Shown piece after piece: positions 7,826-16,274 of a stretch of DNA of 28,633 nt. The notes under the pieces were generated by a model, which saw only the letters and a program-made list of their open reading frames with translations, was not told the DNA's origin and did not search any database. The stretch's first letter is position 1. Each line of letters opens with the position of its first letter. The position numbers were made by a program, and so were the translations under genes. Origin of the DNA: Flavobacteriaceae bacterium. GTDB taxonomy: Bacteria; Bacteroidota; Bacteroidia; Flavobacteriales; Flavobacteriaceae. Location of the stretch: positions 1 to 28,633 of the forward strand of contig JAMPYA010000005.1 of assembly GCA_023700885.1 (NCBI GenBank). The letters are read 5' to 3'.

Positions 7826-8698
7826 TTATCTTCTATTATATGCTAATAAAGTATTTTTCATTAACATAGCAATGGTCATCGGTCCTACGCCACCAGGTAC
7901 CGGAGTAATATAAGATGATTTTGGAGCCACGCTTTCAAAATGAACATCACCTGCCAATCTAAATCCGCTTTTCTTTGTAGCATCTTGAACTCTAGTGATG
8001 CCTACATCAATAATAACTACACCATCTTTTACCATATCACCTGTTAAAAATTCGGCAATACCTAATGCAGCTACTATAATATCTGCTTGCTTAGTGATAG
8101 ATTTTAAATCTTTAGTTCTGCTATGTGCAACTGTTACAGTAGCATCTCCAACGGTTCTTTTCTGACTTAGCAATATACTCATGGGTCTGCCAACAATATG
8201 ACTTCTGCCAATAACAACTATATTTTTACCAGAAGTTTCAACTTGGTAACGTTCTAATAATTCTAATATACCATAGGGTGTTGCCGGAATAAATGCTGGT
8301 AATTCTAAAGCCATTCTCCCAAAATTGGTAGGATGAAACCCATCTACATCTTTATCTGGGTCTATTGCCATGATAACTTTTTGTTCATCTATATGTTTCG
8401 GAAGTGGTAACTGTACAATAAAGCCATCAATCTCAGCATTCTTGTTTAATCCGTCAATTACTGCTAAAAGTTCAGCTTCTGTTGTGGATTCTTCAAGTTG
8501 AATTAAAGTAGATCCAAATCCAATTTTTTCACAAGATTTTACTTTGCTGTTAACATAGGTTAAACTAGCTCCGTCTAAACCTACTAAAACAGCAGCTAAA
8601 TGAGGTGCTCTTTTTCCTTTTGATTTTATTTTGGCTACTTCTGTAGCTAATTCTTCTTTTATTTGTTCAGAAGTTAATTTTCCGTCTAGTAATATCAT
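7826..8698 (-). CDS. folD: Bifunctional methylenetetrahydrofolate dehydrogenase/methenyltetrahydrofolate cyclohydrolase
   Basis: FolD interconverts 5,10-methylene-, 5,10-methenyl- and 10-formyl-tetrahydrofolate using NADP, supplying one-carbon units for purines and formyl-methionine. The 290-residue length is normal. The catalytic-lysine segment YVNSKVKSC lies near residue 50. The LPLPKH motif is near 98, the cofactor loop GRSHIVGRP near 164 and the C-terminal signature PGGVGPMTIAML near 268. The gene is downstream of ffh on the same strand, separated by 77 bases that contain a heptamer tandem repeat. A near-consensus -7 box (TAACTTCG at 8719-8726, one mismatch) may give it its own promoter. 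Confidence 0.96.
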   Translation of the reverse strand: MILLDGKLTSEQIKEELATEVAKIKSKGKRAPHLAAVLVGLDGASLTYVNSKVKSCEKIGFGSTLIQLEESTTEAELLAVIDGLNKNAEIDGFIVQLPLPKHIDEQKVIMAIDPDKDVDGFHPTNFGRMALELPAFIPATPYGILELLERYQVETSGKNIVVIGRSHIVGRPMSILLSQKRTVGDATVTVAHSRTKDLKSITKQADIIVAALGIAEFLTGDMVKDGVVIIDVGITRVQDATKKSGFRLAGDVHFESVAPKSSYITPVPGGVGPMTIAMLMKNTLLAYNRR

Positions 8699-8735
8699 TT
8701 TTTAAGTATTTTAGATTACGAAGTTAATTAGTTTT

Positions 8736-8770
8736 GCCAATAGCCAATAGCCAATAGCCAATAGCCAACA
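8736..8770. repeat. Heptamer tandem repeat (GCCAATA) between ffh and folD
   Basis: There are four perfect copies of GCCAATA (8736-8763) followed by GCCAACA (8764-8770) and a decayed GCTAATT. The tract ends against the ffh stop codon at 8776-8778. On the transcribed strand each unit reads TATTGGC and carries a TTG. Confidence 0.9.
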
Positions 8771-8775
8771 GCTAA

Positions 8776-10104
8776 TTAACGCATTCCTTTCATCATTTGC
8801 ATCATCTGTTTACCGCCTCCACTTTGCATCATCTTCATCATTTTGCTCATTTGATCAAATTGTTTCATCAGTTGGTTAACCTCTTGTACTGAGGTTCCAG
8901 AACCTTTGGCAATTCTGTTTTTTCTGTTTCCATCAATAATAGAAGGGGTGCTGCGTTCAGATGGAGTCATAGAATGAATGATAGCTTCAATTCCTTTAAA
9001 AGCATTATCGTCAATATCAATATCTTTCATCATTTTTCCGGCACCGGGAATCATGCCCATTAAATCCTTCATATTCCCCATTTTTTTAATCTGCTGAATC
9101 TGACTTAAGAAATCATCAAAACCAAATTGATTCTTAGCAATTTTCTTGCTGATTTTTCGAGCTTCTTCTTCGTCGTATTGTTCTTGAGCACGTTCTACTA
9201 AAGAGACAACGTCACCCATTCCTAAAATACGATCTGCCATACGATCAGGATGGAAAATTTCAATAGCCTCCATTTTTTCTCCTGTACCAATAAATTTTAT
9301 CGGCTTATTAACGACAGATTTGATAGATATAGCTGCTCCACCACGTGTATCACCATCTAATTTTGTTAAAATAACTCCATCAAAATTGAGGACATCATTA
9401 AATGCTTTGGCAGTATTTACCGCATCTTGACCAGTCATGGAGTCAACCACAAATAAGGTTTCATGTGGTTTAACCGCTTTATGAATATCAGAAATCTCTT
9501 TCATCATCAATTCATCAACAGCTAAACGACCGGCGGTATCAATAATAACTACATTTTTTCCGTTTGATTTAGCATGTTTTAATGCGTTTAATGCTATTTC
9601 TACCGGATTTTTATTTTCCAATTCAACATAAACATCAACTCCAACTTGTCCTCCAACAATTTGTAACTGGTTGATAGCCGCAGGACGATAAATATCGCAA
9701 CCTACTAATAAAACATTTTTAGATTTTTTGGTTTTTAAAAAATGAGCCAATTTTCCTGTAAAAGTTGTTTTACCGGATCCTTGTAAACCTGACATCAATA
9801 TAACAGTAGGTGCTCCAGAAAGGTTTATTCCTGCAGTTTCACCTCCCATTAATTGGGTAAGTTCATCTTTTACAATTTTAACTAATAACTGACTTGGCTG
9901 AAGGGTAGTTAATACATTTTGGCCAATTGCTTTTTCTTTTACAGTTTTAGTAAAATCACTCGCAATTTTATAGTTAACGTCGGCATCTAAGAGAGCTTTA
10001 CGGACTTCTTTTAAAGTTTCGGCAACATTTACTTCGGTTATTTTACCATGACCTTTCAGTACATGTAAGGCCTTATCTAATTTTTCAGTTAAATTATTAA
10101 ACAT
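8776..10104 (-). CDS. ffh: Signal recognition particle protein Ffh (SRP54)
   Basis: Ffh binds signal sequences emerging from the ribosome and, with 4.5S RNA and FtsY, delivers inner-membrane proteins to the Sec translocon. The 442-residue protein has the expected order: N domain (1-90), then the GTPase G domain with P-loop GLQGSGKTT (about 107-115), DTAGRL, TKLDGDTRGG and the GTGEK motif. A methionine-rich M domain (about 300-442) follows, ending in repeated M-M-K and M-M-Q. A good promoter lies about 130 bases upstream, giving a leader of roughly 120 bases. That leader contains the 52-base element shared with the RND gene. Confidence 0.97.
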   Translation of the reverse strand: MFNNLTEKLDKALHVLKGHGKITEVNVAETLKEVRKALLDADVNYKIASDFTKTVKEKAIGQNVLTTLQPSQLLVKIVKDELTQLMGGETAGINLSGAPTVILMSGLQGSGKTTFTGKLAHFLKTKKSKNVLLVGCDIYRPAAINQLQIVGGQVGVDVYVELENKNPVEIALNALKHAKSNGKNVVIIDTAGRLAVDELMMKEISDIHKAVKPHETLFVVDSMTGQDAVNTAKAFNDVLNFDGVILTKLDGDTRGGAAISIKSVVNKPIKFIGTGEKMEAIEIFHPDRMADRILGMGDVVSLVERAQEQYDEEEARKISKKIAKNQFGFDDFLSQIQQIKKMGNMKDLMGMIPGAGKMMKDIDIDDNAFKGIEAIIHSMTPSERSTPSIIDGNRKNRIAKGSGTSVQEVNQLMKQFDQMSKMMKMMQSGGGKQMMQMMKGMR

Positions 10105-10114
10105 AGTTTTATAT

Positions 10115-10166
10115 GTAAATATTTATTGTTTTTTATTTGTCATATAGAATAGGCCAGTTTGATTAA
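10115..10166 (-). repeat. Leader element copy 1, upstream of ffh
   Basis: This 52-base block aligns with 22462-22516 at 47 of 55 columns by hand alignment, in the same orientation relative to the downstream gene. The best-kept core on the + strand reads CATATRGAATASGCCAG. The core begins about 35 bases from the ffh start codon and lies downstream of the predicted ffh promoter, so it should be in the mRNA leader. Confidence 0.75.
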
Positions 10167-10231
10167 TATATTTTCATAAAATTTCTTTTTTTTCAAACAT
10201 GTCTATTTCTTATGTCATTTTTTAAGTGGCA

Positions 10232-10261
10232 CAAAGATACATTTTTGATGTGATGTGTCAA
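10232..10261 (-). promoter_or_regulatory. Predicted sigma-A promoter of ffh
   Basis: On the minus strand a TTG (10259-10261) is followed after 19 bases by TATCTTTG (10232-10239), an exact TAnnTTTG. Both parts fit the Bacteroidota -33/-7 promoter. It predicts a leader of about 120 bases. Confidence 0.6.
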
Positions 10262-10282
10262 AGTGAGAAATAAAAGTTTACT

Positions 10283-10314
10283 AAATTGTTGAATTGTCGA
10301 ATTGAAGAATTGTG
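10283..10314. repeat. Octamer tandem repeat (GAATTGtN)
   Basis: Four 8-base units occur in succession: AAATTGTT, GAATTGTC, GAATTGAA and GAATTGTG. They lie upstream of the ffh promoter in the ffh/msrB gap. Confidence 0.7.
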
Positions 10315-10326
10315 AAAAAGGGAAGC

Positions 10327-10342
10327 ACCTTTACACCTTTAC
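10327..10342. repeat. Two-copy octamer repeat (ACCTTTAC)
   Basis: Two adjacent perfect copies of ACCTTTAC lie 12 bases beyond the GAATTG repeat. Two copies alone could be chance; the neighbouring tract makes it worth noting. Confidence 0.5.
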
Positions 10343-10427
10343 AAAAACAGGAAATTCGGTCAACGTTATTTAGGCATGGACAGCTTTAAGCAGTAAAGTT
10401 GTGGATTGTAATAAAAATTTTTAAGGT

Positions 10428-10904
10428 TTATTCTTTCTTAAATTTTAAAGAAACGGAATTGACACAAAAACGCTCACCAGTTGCAGTAGGGCCATCGTTA
10501 AATAAATGGCCCAAATGACCGCCACAATTTTTACAAAGAATTTCAGTACGTATCATAAAATGAGACTTATCCAATTTATATTCAATGGCATCCTTGACAG
10601 CATCATCAAAAGAAGGCCAACCACAATCAGATTCAAATTTTTGAGTCGATTTAAAAAGTATTGCGTCACATCCGGAACAGTGGTAATTTCCTTTTTCAAA
10701 ATGGAGGTTATATTCACCGGTATTTGGATATTCTGTTCCTTTTTCTCTTAGGATTCTGTATTGTTCAGGGGTTAATTTATTTTTCCAATCTTGTTCTGTC
10801 ATTTTTTCTGAAGGGTTTATAGCATCAGTTTTATGAACCTGTGAAGTACAAGTTAACGATGTTAATATTAAAATAAAATAGATGATATGATTAAAATTAA
10901 GCAT
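10428..10904 (-). CDS. msrB: Peptide-methionine (R)-S-oxide reductase, exported
   Basis: MsrB reduces the R-epimer of methionine sulfoxide in proteins. In this 158-residue protein Cys147 in RFCVNSVSL is the expected catalytic cysteine and Cys94 in DCGWPSF the recycling cysteine. Cys76, Cys79, Cys124 and Cys127 form the zinc site. An N-terminal hydrophobic stretch (about 7-18) ending S-L-T-C-T-S suggests export. Cys19 could be a lipid-modified residue, but its lipobox is not canonical. The likely location is the periplasm or inner-membrane surface, where it would repair oxidised envelope proteins. The start codon lies inside the end of the upstream hydrolase gene (8-base overlap), so the two are probably translated from one mRNA. 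Confidence 0.93.
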   Translation of the reverse strand: MLNFNHIIYFILILTSLTCTSQVHKTDAINPSEKMTEQDWKNKLTPEQYRILREKGTEYPNTGEYNLHFEKGNYHCSGCDAILFKSTQKFESDCGWPSFDDAVKDAIEYKLDKSHFMIRTEILCKNCGGHLGHLFNDGPTATGERFCVNSVSLKFKKE

Positions 10905-11769
10905 GCATAAAGTTAATGATTTTTTCTAAAACTTGAGCATCTCCTAAAACTTTGCGATGACCTAATTTGTTGGTAATCATTAATTCTCCATTTTTTAAAT
11001 GTTGATGAATGTCGTAGGCACATTGTACTGGCACATCTTTATCTTCTGTATCATGAATGATTAAAGTTGGGATTTCAATATTTTTGGCTACCTGATACGA
11101 CGAAAATGTTTCTAAATCTACCCCAAATTGACGGTCGTAATGTTCTTTCATCATTTGAGCAATTATGGGCTTCATTTCTAATTTGGCAACAAAATCTTTC
11201 ATAATATCAAAAATGGAATTGCCGGAACCTATACAAATTGCTTTTTGAAAGGAAACACCTCGATTAATAGCATTTAAAAGTGCCATACCGCCTAAAGAAT
11301 GACCAATTCCAAACTTAAAAGGACCATATTTTTCTGATAAAACTTTAATACAAATTACAAATTCATTCATCATAGTTTGAGTTCCGGTAGAATTTCCGTG
11401 AGCTGGCGCATCAAAACTAATAACAGAATAACCGTTTTCTAATAAAAGATCTGCAATTTTAAAAAGTTGCGTTCCTCTTCCTGCCCATCCGTGAATTAAT
11501 AACACTTTTTTGTCAGAATTCCCATAATGATACACCATAATTTCTTTTTGAAGTTCTTGAATCATAAGGGTCTCTTTTAGTGATTTTGAAATCATTGGAT
11601 ACTCTCTTTTAGGTGTTTTAAATTTAAAAGGAGTCCTAAAAAGTTTAATGGCATGATACGTTCCTAATTTTAAAGAAATAGACTGAGAAATCTTACCTTT
11701 TAATAAAATTACTTTATAAGCTAATTTCATTTGAACTTGGCGTAATTTTTGTAAATTTGATTTAGACAT
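10897..11769 (-). CDS. Alpha/beta hydrolase
   Basis: The 290-residue protein has a complete alpha/beta-hydrolase core. The oxyanion-hole segment LLIHGWAGRG lies near residue 85 and SFDAPAHGNS near 112. The nucleophile elbow GIGHSLGG is near 150, the acid in HDTEDKDVP near 240, and the catalytic histidine in GHRK near 268. The substrate is unknown; the fold covers esterases, lipases and peptidases. A basic N-terminal 60 residues precede the core, and no signal peptide is evident. It overlaps msrB by 8 bases. An exact TAAATTTG -7 box lies upstream at 11802-11809. It diverges from the M48 protease gene. Confidence 0.85.
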   Translation of the reverse strand: MSKSNLQKLRQVQMKLAYKVILLKGKISQSISLKLGTYHAIKLFRTPFKFKTPKREYPMISKSLKETLMIQELQKEIMVYHYGNSDKKVLLIHGWAGRGTQLFKIADLLLENGYSVISFDAPAHGNSTGTQTMMNEFVICIKVLSEKYGPFKFGIGHSLGGMALLNAINRGVSFQKAICIGSGNSIFDIMKDFVAKLEMKPIIAQMMKEHYDRQFGVDLETFSSYQVAKNIEIPTLIIHDTEDKDVPVQCAYDIHQHLKNGELMITNKLGHRKVLGDAQVLEKIINFMHA

Positions 11770-11801
11770 TTTTAATTTGTTGTAACTTACAGATGAGTTA
11801 G

Positions 11802-11809
11802 CAAATTTA
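11802..11809 (-). promoter_or_regulatory. Predicted -7 promoter element for the hydrolase-msrB pair
   Basis: On the minus strand this reads TAAATTTG, an exact consensus match, 32 bases upstream of the hydrolase ATG. No TTG is found at -33 spacing. Confidence 0.4.
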
Positions 11810-11846
11810 ATCTAAATAGTAAGAAAGAATCTTTAAAAATAGAAAA

Positions 11847-12647
11847 ATGAGAAAAGCATTTATTTTTTTAACAACAATATTGTTAATTTATAGTTGTACA
11901 ACAGTGCCAATTACGGGTAGACAACGCGTTAATTTAGTGTCTGACAGTCAGATATTACCTTCTAGTTTTGAGATGTATTCAGGTTTCTTAAAAGAAAATA
12001 AAGTTTCTAAAAACCTTGCTAAAACCAATGAAATTAGACAGATTGGAAATAATATTTCAAAAGCAGTTGATAAATTTATGCGAGCAAATGGAATGGTAGC
12101 AGAAGCAGATAGTTATAAATGGGAATTTAATTTAATTGAAGACAAATCAATGAATGCTTGGTGTTTACCTGGAGGAAAAGTAGTTTTTTATGAAGGAATT
12201 CTGCCAATTTGTGCCAATGCTGATGGAATTGCAGCGGTTATGGGGCATGAAATTGCACATGCTTTTGCAAAACATGGTCAAGAAAGAATGACAGCAGGTT
12301 ACGCTCAACAACTTGGTGGTGTGGCCGTTGCTATTGGAACTGCTAAAGATGATCCCAAAAAAAAAGCTATTTGGCAAACTGTGTACGGAATTGGATCAAC
12401 AGTTGGTATGTTAAAGTATAGCAGAGTTCATGAAACCGAAGCAGATAAATTAGGAATGGTATTTATGATTATGGCTGGTTATAAACCAGAAGAAGCTGTT
12501 AATGTGTGGATTAGAATGAGTGCTAATGGTAAAAATAGCACACCTGAATTTTTAAGTACGCACCCTTCACATGAAACTAGAATTCAAGATTTAAAAGCAT
12601 ATTTACCTACTGCAATTGAGATGGCCGCAAAGTATAATGCTAAATAA
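11847..12647 (+). CDS. M48-family zinc metallopeptidase, lipoprotein
   Basis: The 266-residue protein has a lipoprotein signal peptide with lipobox L-I-Y-S-C (Cys17). The mature protein starts CTTVPITGR, a very common opening of M48 lipoproteins related to LoiP and BepA. The zinc site is HEIAH at residues 134-138, and the third ligand is the glutamate in HETEADKLG near residue 195. A late conserved STHPSHETRI segment follows near 245. It is expected to act in the periplasm or on the outer membrane as a quality-control protease; substrates are inferred only from the family. It is followed by a strong terminator and so forms a single-gene unit. Confidence 0.92.
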   Translation: MRKAFIFLTTILLIYSCTTVPITGRQRVNLVSDSQILPSSFEMYSGFLKENKVSKNLAKTNEIRQIGNNISKAVDKFMRANGMVAEADSYKWEFNLIEDKSMNAWCLPGGKVVFYEGILPICANADGIAAVMGHEIAHAFAKHGQERMTAGYAQQLGGVAVAIGTAKDDPKKKAIWQTVYGIGSTVGMLKYSRVHETEADKLGMVFMIMAGYKPEEAVNVWIRMSANGKNSTPEFLSTHPSHETRIQDLKAYLPTAIEMAAKYNAK

Positions 12648-12688
12648 TTTGTAAATAAAATTGAAATAATAATTTTAATAGTATATTT

Positions 12689-12715
12689 AAACCATTCAAA
12701 TCGAATGGTTTTTTT
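12689..12715 (+). terminator. Intrinsic terminator of the M48 gene, abutting the next start codon
   Basis: AAACCATTC (12689-12697) pairs with GAATGGTTT (12703-12711) around a 5-base loop and runs into seven T (12709-12715). The T-run ends exactly at the ATG of the MFS gene. Confidence 0.85.
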
Positions 12716-14023
12716 ATGAAGTTTAAAAGGGGAAGTAAAAAATTAATTAACGCTTGGGCTTTTTATGATTGGGCTAATTCTGCATACGCTTTAGTAATTT
12801 CAACAGCAATTTTTCCAATATATTATGAATCAGTTACATCAAACAGTAACGGACTCGTAACTTTTTTGGGAACCGAATTTCATAATACCTCTTTATATAC
12901 TTACGCACTTTCTATTTCATTTTTGGTAATTGCTTTCATTTCTCCAATCTTATCTGGTATTGCAGATTATATGGGAAATAAAAAGCGTTTTATGCAATTT
13001 TTCTGTTTTGTAGGATCAATTTCTGTGATGAGTTTATATTTTTTTACAGGTGTTGAAAATCTTTGGATTGGAATATTGTTTACTATTTTAGCAAGTATCG
13101 GTTTCTGGGGTAGTCTGGTTTTTTATAACGCCTATTTACCTGAAGTTGCGTTTCCTGAACAACAGGACAGAGTAAGCGCTAAAGGATTTATGCTAGGATA
13201 TTTTGGATCCGTTTTTTTGTTGCTTTTTAATTTGACGATGGTTTTAAATCCGCATTGGTATGGTATTACAGATCCAACCTTGCCTTCAAGGATATCATTT
13301 TTAATGGTTGGAATCTGGTGGCTAGGATTTGCGCAATATACTTTTCACATTTTACCCAATAATGTATACAACAAAAAACCGAAGAGAGATTTTATTTTTA
13401 AAGGATTTAAAGCACTGAGAAAAGTTTTTAAGGAGCTTATCTTTTTCCCACAACTTAGAATGTTTTTAATTGCGTTCTTTTTGTTTAGTATTGGAGTTCA
13501 AACTACCATTTTGCTCTCAACAGTTTATGGTAAAAAAGAATTGGGATTGGAAACCTCTAATTTAATCATTACCATTTTATTGGTTCAACTGGTAGGAATT
13601 GTAGGCGCGTATATCTTTTCAAGAATTTCTGAAAGATTTGGAAATTTAATTTCCTTAAAAATAACAGTTATTATATGGGCTGTTGCCAGTTACGGAGCCT
13701 TTTTATTACACCGAGATGATCCAAATGTCTATCTCAAATTTTATATTTTGGGAGGTGTATTAGGAATGGTTTTAGGTGCCATTCAAACCTTGTCAAGATC
13801 GACCTATTCAAAATTGTTGCCGGAAGAAACCCATAATCACGCAACCTATTTTAGTTTTTATGATGTAACAGAAAAAATATCTATTGTAGTGGGTACTTTT
13901 ATATTTGGATTAGCAATTGCTCTTACCAATTCTATGAAAATGTCTATTTTAATTTTATCAATATTCTTTTTTGCCGGTTTTATAGTCTTGAATTTTATCA
14001 AAAAAACAAAATATGTCCAATAA
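12716..14023 (+). CDS. MFS transporter, UMF1/Atg22-like family
   Basis: This 435-residue polytopic membrane protein has about 12 hydrophobic segments. The opening motif NAWAFYDWANSAY (about residues 9-21) is followed by I-F-P-I-Y-Y; both are diagnostic of UMF1 (Atg22-like) transporters. GIADYMGNKKR near 83 is the MFS loop 2-3 motif. Fungal Atg22 exports amino acids from the vacuole; bacterial substrates are unknown. The next gene, lhgO, starts 11 bases before this one ends, so the two are coupled. There is no room for a ribosome-binding site: the start codon follows the T-run of an upstream terminator hairpin directly. Confidence 0.88.
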   Translation: MKFKRGSKKLINAWAFYDWANSAYALVISTAIFPIYYESVTSNSNGLVTFLGTEFHNTSLYTYALSISFLVIAFISPILSGIADYMGNKKRFMQFFCFVGSISVMSLYFFTGVENLWIGILFTILASIGFWGSLVFYNAYLPEVAFPEQQDRVSAKGFMLGYFGSVFLLLFNLTMVLNPHWYGITDPTLPSRISFLMVGIWWLGFAQYTFHILPNNVYNKKPKRDFIFKGFKALRKVFKELIFFPQLRMFLIAFFLFSIGVQTTILLSTVYGKKELGLETSNLIITILLVQLVGIVGAYIFSRISERFGNLISLKITVIIWAVASYGAFLLHRDDPNVYLKFYILGGVLGMVLGAIQTLSRSTYSKLLPEETHNHATYFSFYDVTEKISIVVGTFIFGLAIALTNSMKMSILILSIFFFAGFIVLNFIKKTKYVQ

Positions 14024-15227
14024 TTATTTCGATTATATCATCGTTGGTGGTGGTATTGTCGGTTTAGCAACTGCCTATAAATTACAACTAAAATTTCCTG
14101 ATAAATCTATAGCAGTACTCGAAAAAGAGGAAGCTTTAGGAAAACATCAAACCGGTAGAAATTCGGGAGTAATGCATTCCGGAATCTATTATAAACCGGG
14201 TTCTTTTAAAGCTTTGAATTGTAAAAATGGACATCATCAACTCATAAAATTTGCCAAAGAAAATAATATAAAGCATGATGTTTGCGGGAAAATAATTGTA
14301 GCTACAGATGAATCAGAATTGCCACTGTTGGAAATGATTTATCAACGCGGAGTGGAAAATGGTACTGAGGGCATTTCCTTTTTAAATCAGCAAGAAATCA
14401 AAGAACGAGAACCTTTTATTGAGGGAATCAAAGCAATTCATGTCCCAACGGCGGGTATCATAGATTTTGTTCAGGTTTGTAAAAAATTTGGGGAACTAAT
14501 CCATCAAATAAATCCTAAAAGTAAATTGATTACTTCTTGTGAAGTTGTAAAAACAAATTCTGATTTTGCAGAAAAAGAAGTAATTACTACTACAGAAATT
14601 TTCAAAACTAATACAATTATTTTTTGTGGCGGACTTCAATCTGATAGACTTGCAGCTATTGATAATCTAAATTTAAATATTCAGATTGTTGGTTTTAGAG
14701 GAGATTATTTTGAGTTGACTAAAGAAGCAGAACATAAAATAAAACATTTAGTATATCCGGTTCCAGATCCTAATTTTCCTTTTCTAGGTGTGCATTTTAC
14801 ACGAATGGTTGATGATAGTATTGAATGTGGACCAAATGCTGTCTTTTCATTTAAACGAGAAGGATACAACAGAACTAGTTTTAGTTTAAAAGATACCTAC
14901 CAAGCTTTAACATTTAGCGGAACGTGGAAATTGTTTTTTAATCACTGGAAAAAAGGATTGGGTGAATACCACCGTGCTTTTTCAAAAATGGCATTTGTAA
15001 AGGCTCTCCAAAAACTAATGCCTTCTATTACTGTTAATGAGGTGAAATCTGCAAGAGCAGGAGTGAGAGCTCAAGCCGTAGATGCCAAAGGAAATCTAAT
15101 TGATGATTTTAAAATATACAAACACAATGGTAATGTGCATGTGCTTAATGCACCATCTCCGGCGGCAACAGCCTGTTTAGCTATTGCCGATGAGATAGTA
15201 AAAGAAATTGTGACTTTAAAAAATTAG
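14013..15227 (+). CDS. lhgO: L-2-hydroxyglutarate oxidase/dehydrogenase, FAD-dependent
   Basis: LhgO oxidises L-2-hydroxyglutarate to 2-oxoglutarate, removing a side product of central metabolism and passing electrons to the respiratory chain or oxygen. The 404-residue protein starts with the FAD-binding Rossmann motif IIVGGGIVGLATAY (about 8-21). The family segment GRNSGVMHSGIYY is near residue 50 and a conserved GVRAQAVD segment near 350. Relatives in the DAO superfamily cannot be wholly excluded, but the SGVMHSGIYY block is specific to this group. The ATG lies inside the end of the MFS gene (11-base overlap). The gene converges on the aldo/keto reductase with 15 bases between stop codons and no hairpin. 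Confidence 0.9.
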   Translation: MSNNYFDYIIVGGGIVGLATAYKLQLKFPDKSIAVLEKEEALGKHQTGRNSGVMHSGIYYKPGSFKALNCKNGHHQLIKFAKENNIKHDVCGKIIVATDESELPLLEMIYQRGVENGTEGISFLNQQEIKEREPFIEGIKAIHVPTAGIIDFVQVCKKFGELIHQINPKSKLITSCEVVKTNSDFAEKEVITTTEIFKTNTIIFCGGLQSDRLAAIDNLNLNIQIVGFRGDYFELTKEAEHKIKHLVYPVPDPNFPFLGVHFTRMVDDSIECGPNAVFSFKREGYNRTSFSLKDTYQALTFSGTWKLFFNHWKKGLGEYHRAFSKMAFVKALQKLMPSITVNEVKSARAGVRAQAVDAKGNLIDDFKIYKHNGNVHVLNAPSPAATACLAIADEIVKEIVTLKN

Positions 15228-15242
15228 ATTGATAAAAATTAA

Positions 15243-16187
15243 TTAAGGTAATCTCTTTCCCATAGAAGTAGTCCATAAGTCATACCAATCTTCACGAGAT
15301 AAATCAATTTGATCAAATTCAGCACATTGTATAATACGTTCAAGATTGGTGGTGCCAATGATTGGCACTATTTTACAAGGTAATTTTGAAATCCATGCTA
15401 ATTGAAGTGCAGCAATAGGAGTTTGATATTTTTCTGAAAGTTGATTTAATAATTTACGGGTATCTGCTACATTTTTAAGATCAGAATTAAGAGATCCTGT
15501 GCCATAGAGCCCTTTGTCTAAACTTCCGTAGGTTTGTATTTCAACAGCGTGTTTTTGTGCATATGCAAGCATTCCAAAATTATTGAACGGAACTGAATTT
15601 TCTGTATTAAAAAAAACTTCATTATGCAATAATTGTGAATGTCCTAAACTAAATTGTAACTGATTGTATTTAATTGGAACATCAGAAAATTGTTGAAAAA
15701 CATCGATCTGTGTAGCCGACATATTGCTCACTCCAAATTCTTTAACCAATCCGTTTTCTTTTAAAATATGAAATGTCTCAGCTATTTCAAGTGGATGGGT
15801 TAAAGGGTCGGGTCTGTGGATTAAAAAAACATCTAGATAATCTATCTGTAGTCTTTTTAAAATACCTTCAACTTGATTAATGATATAGTTTTTAGAGGAA
15901 TTATACCGATTAGAATTTAGTGCACCTTCATGTAATTGAATTCCTGCTTTAGACTGTATTTTGATAGATGCTCTTAAATGGTGGTGTTCTTTTAAAAACA
16001 TACCAAATACTTTCTCGGCTTTTCCAAGCGTGTAAATATCAGCATGATCAAAGAAATTTATGTTGCTTTCCAATGCAGTGTTGATTACATCAAACGCTTT
16101 GATCTGGTCTTTTTTTGTAATAGGTGACGAGTCCCAACTTCCACCTAGACCCATGCATCCAAAAATTAATGATTTACGATGTTTCAT
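15243..16187 (-). CDS. Aldo/keto reductase (YdhF-like)
   Basis: The 314-residue NADPH-dependent oxidoreductase has the TIM-barrel catalytic tetrad: Asp47 and Tyr52 in FDHADIY, Lys80 in QSKAG, and the histidine in LIHRPD near 125. The cofactor-binding C-terminal part carries VPIIGTTNLERI. The pattern is closest to the YdhF branch of the superfamily. The physiological carbonyl substrate is unknown. A -7-like box (TAAATTTG on the minus strand at 16245-16252) is 58 bases upstream but has no -33 partner. The gene is downstream of the TonB-dependent receptor on the same strand, 87 bases away, so read-through is possible. Confidence 0.9.
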   Translation of the reverse strand: MKHRKSLIFGCMGLGGSWDSSPITKKDQIKAFDVINTALESNINFFDHADIYTLGKAEKVFGMFLKEHHHLRASIKIQSKAGIQLHEGALNSNRYNSSKNYIINQVEGILKRLQIDYLDVFLIHRPDPLTHPLEIAETFHILKENGLVKEFGVSNMSATQIDVFQQFSDVPIKYNQLQFSLGHSQLLHNEVFFNTENSVPFNNFGMLAYAQKHAVEIQTYGSLDKGLYGTGSLNSDLKNVADTRKLLNQLSEKYQTPIAALQLAWISKLPCKIVPIIGTTNLERIIQCAEFDQIDLSREDWYDLWTTSMGKRLP

Positions 16188-16274
16188 GCCAATACATAGT
16201 TTATTTTATAGGATTATTTAATAACAAATGAATTTTAAATCAATCAAATTTAGTCAAAAATTGATACTAATTTT

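Larger units (their letters stand above)
10167..10427. other. Remaining gap between msrB and the ffh leader
   Basis: This holds the predicted ffh promoter (10232-10261) and two short tandem repeats (10283-10314 and 10327-10342). No gene or clear msrB terminator is seen in the rest. Confidence 0.5.

Noticed and set aside
8736..8770. Heptamer repeats considered as a CRISPR array.
   Set aside because: Units are contiguous 7-mers without spacers, and no cas genes are nearby.
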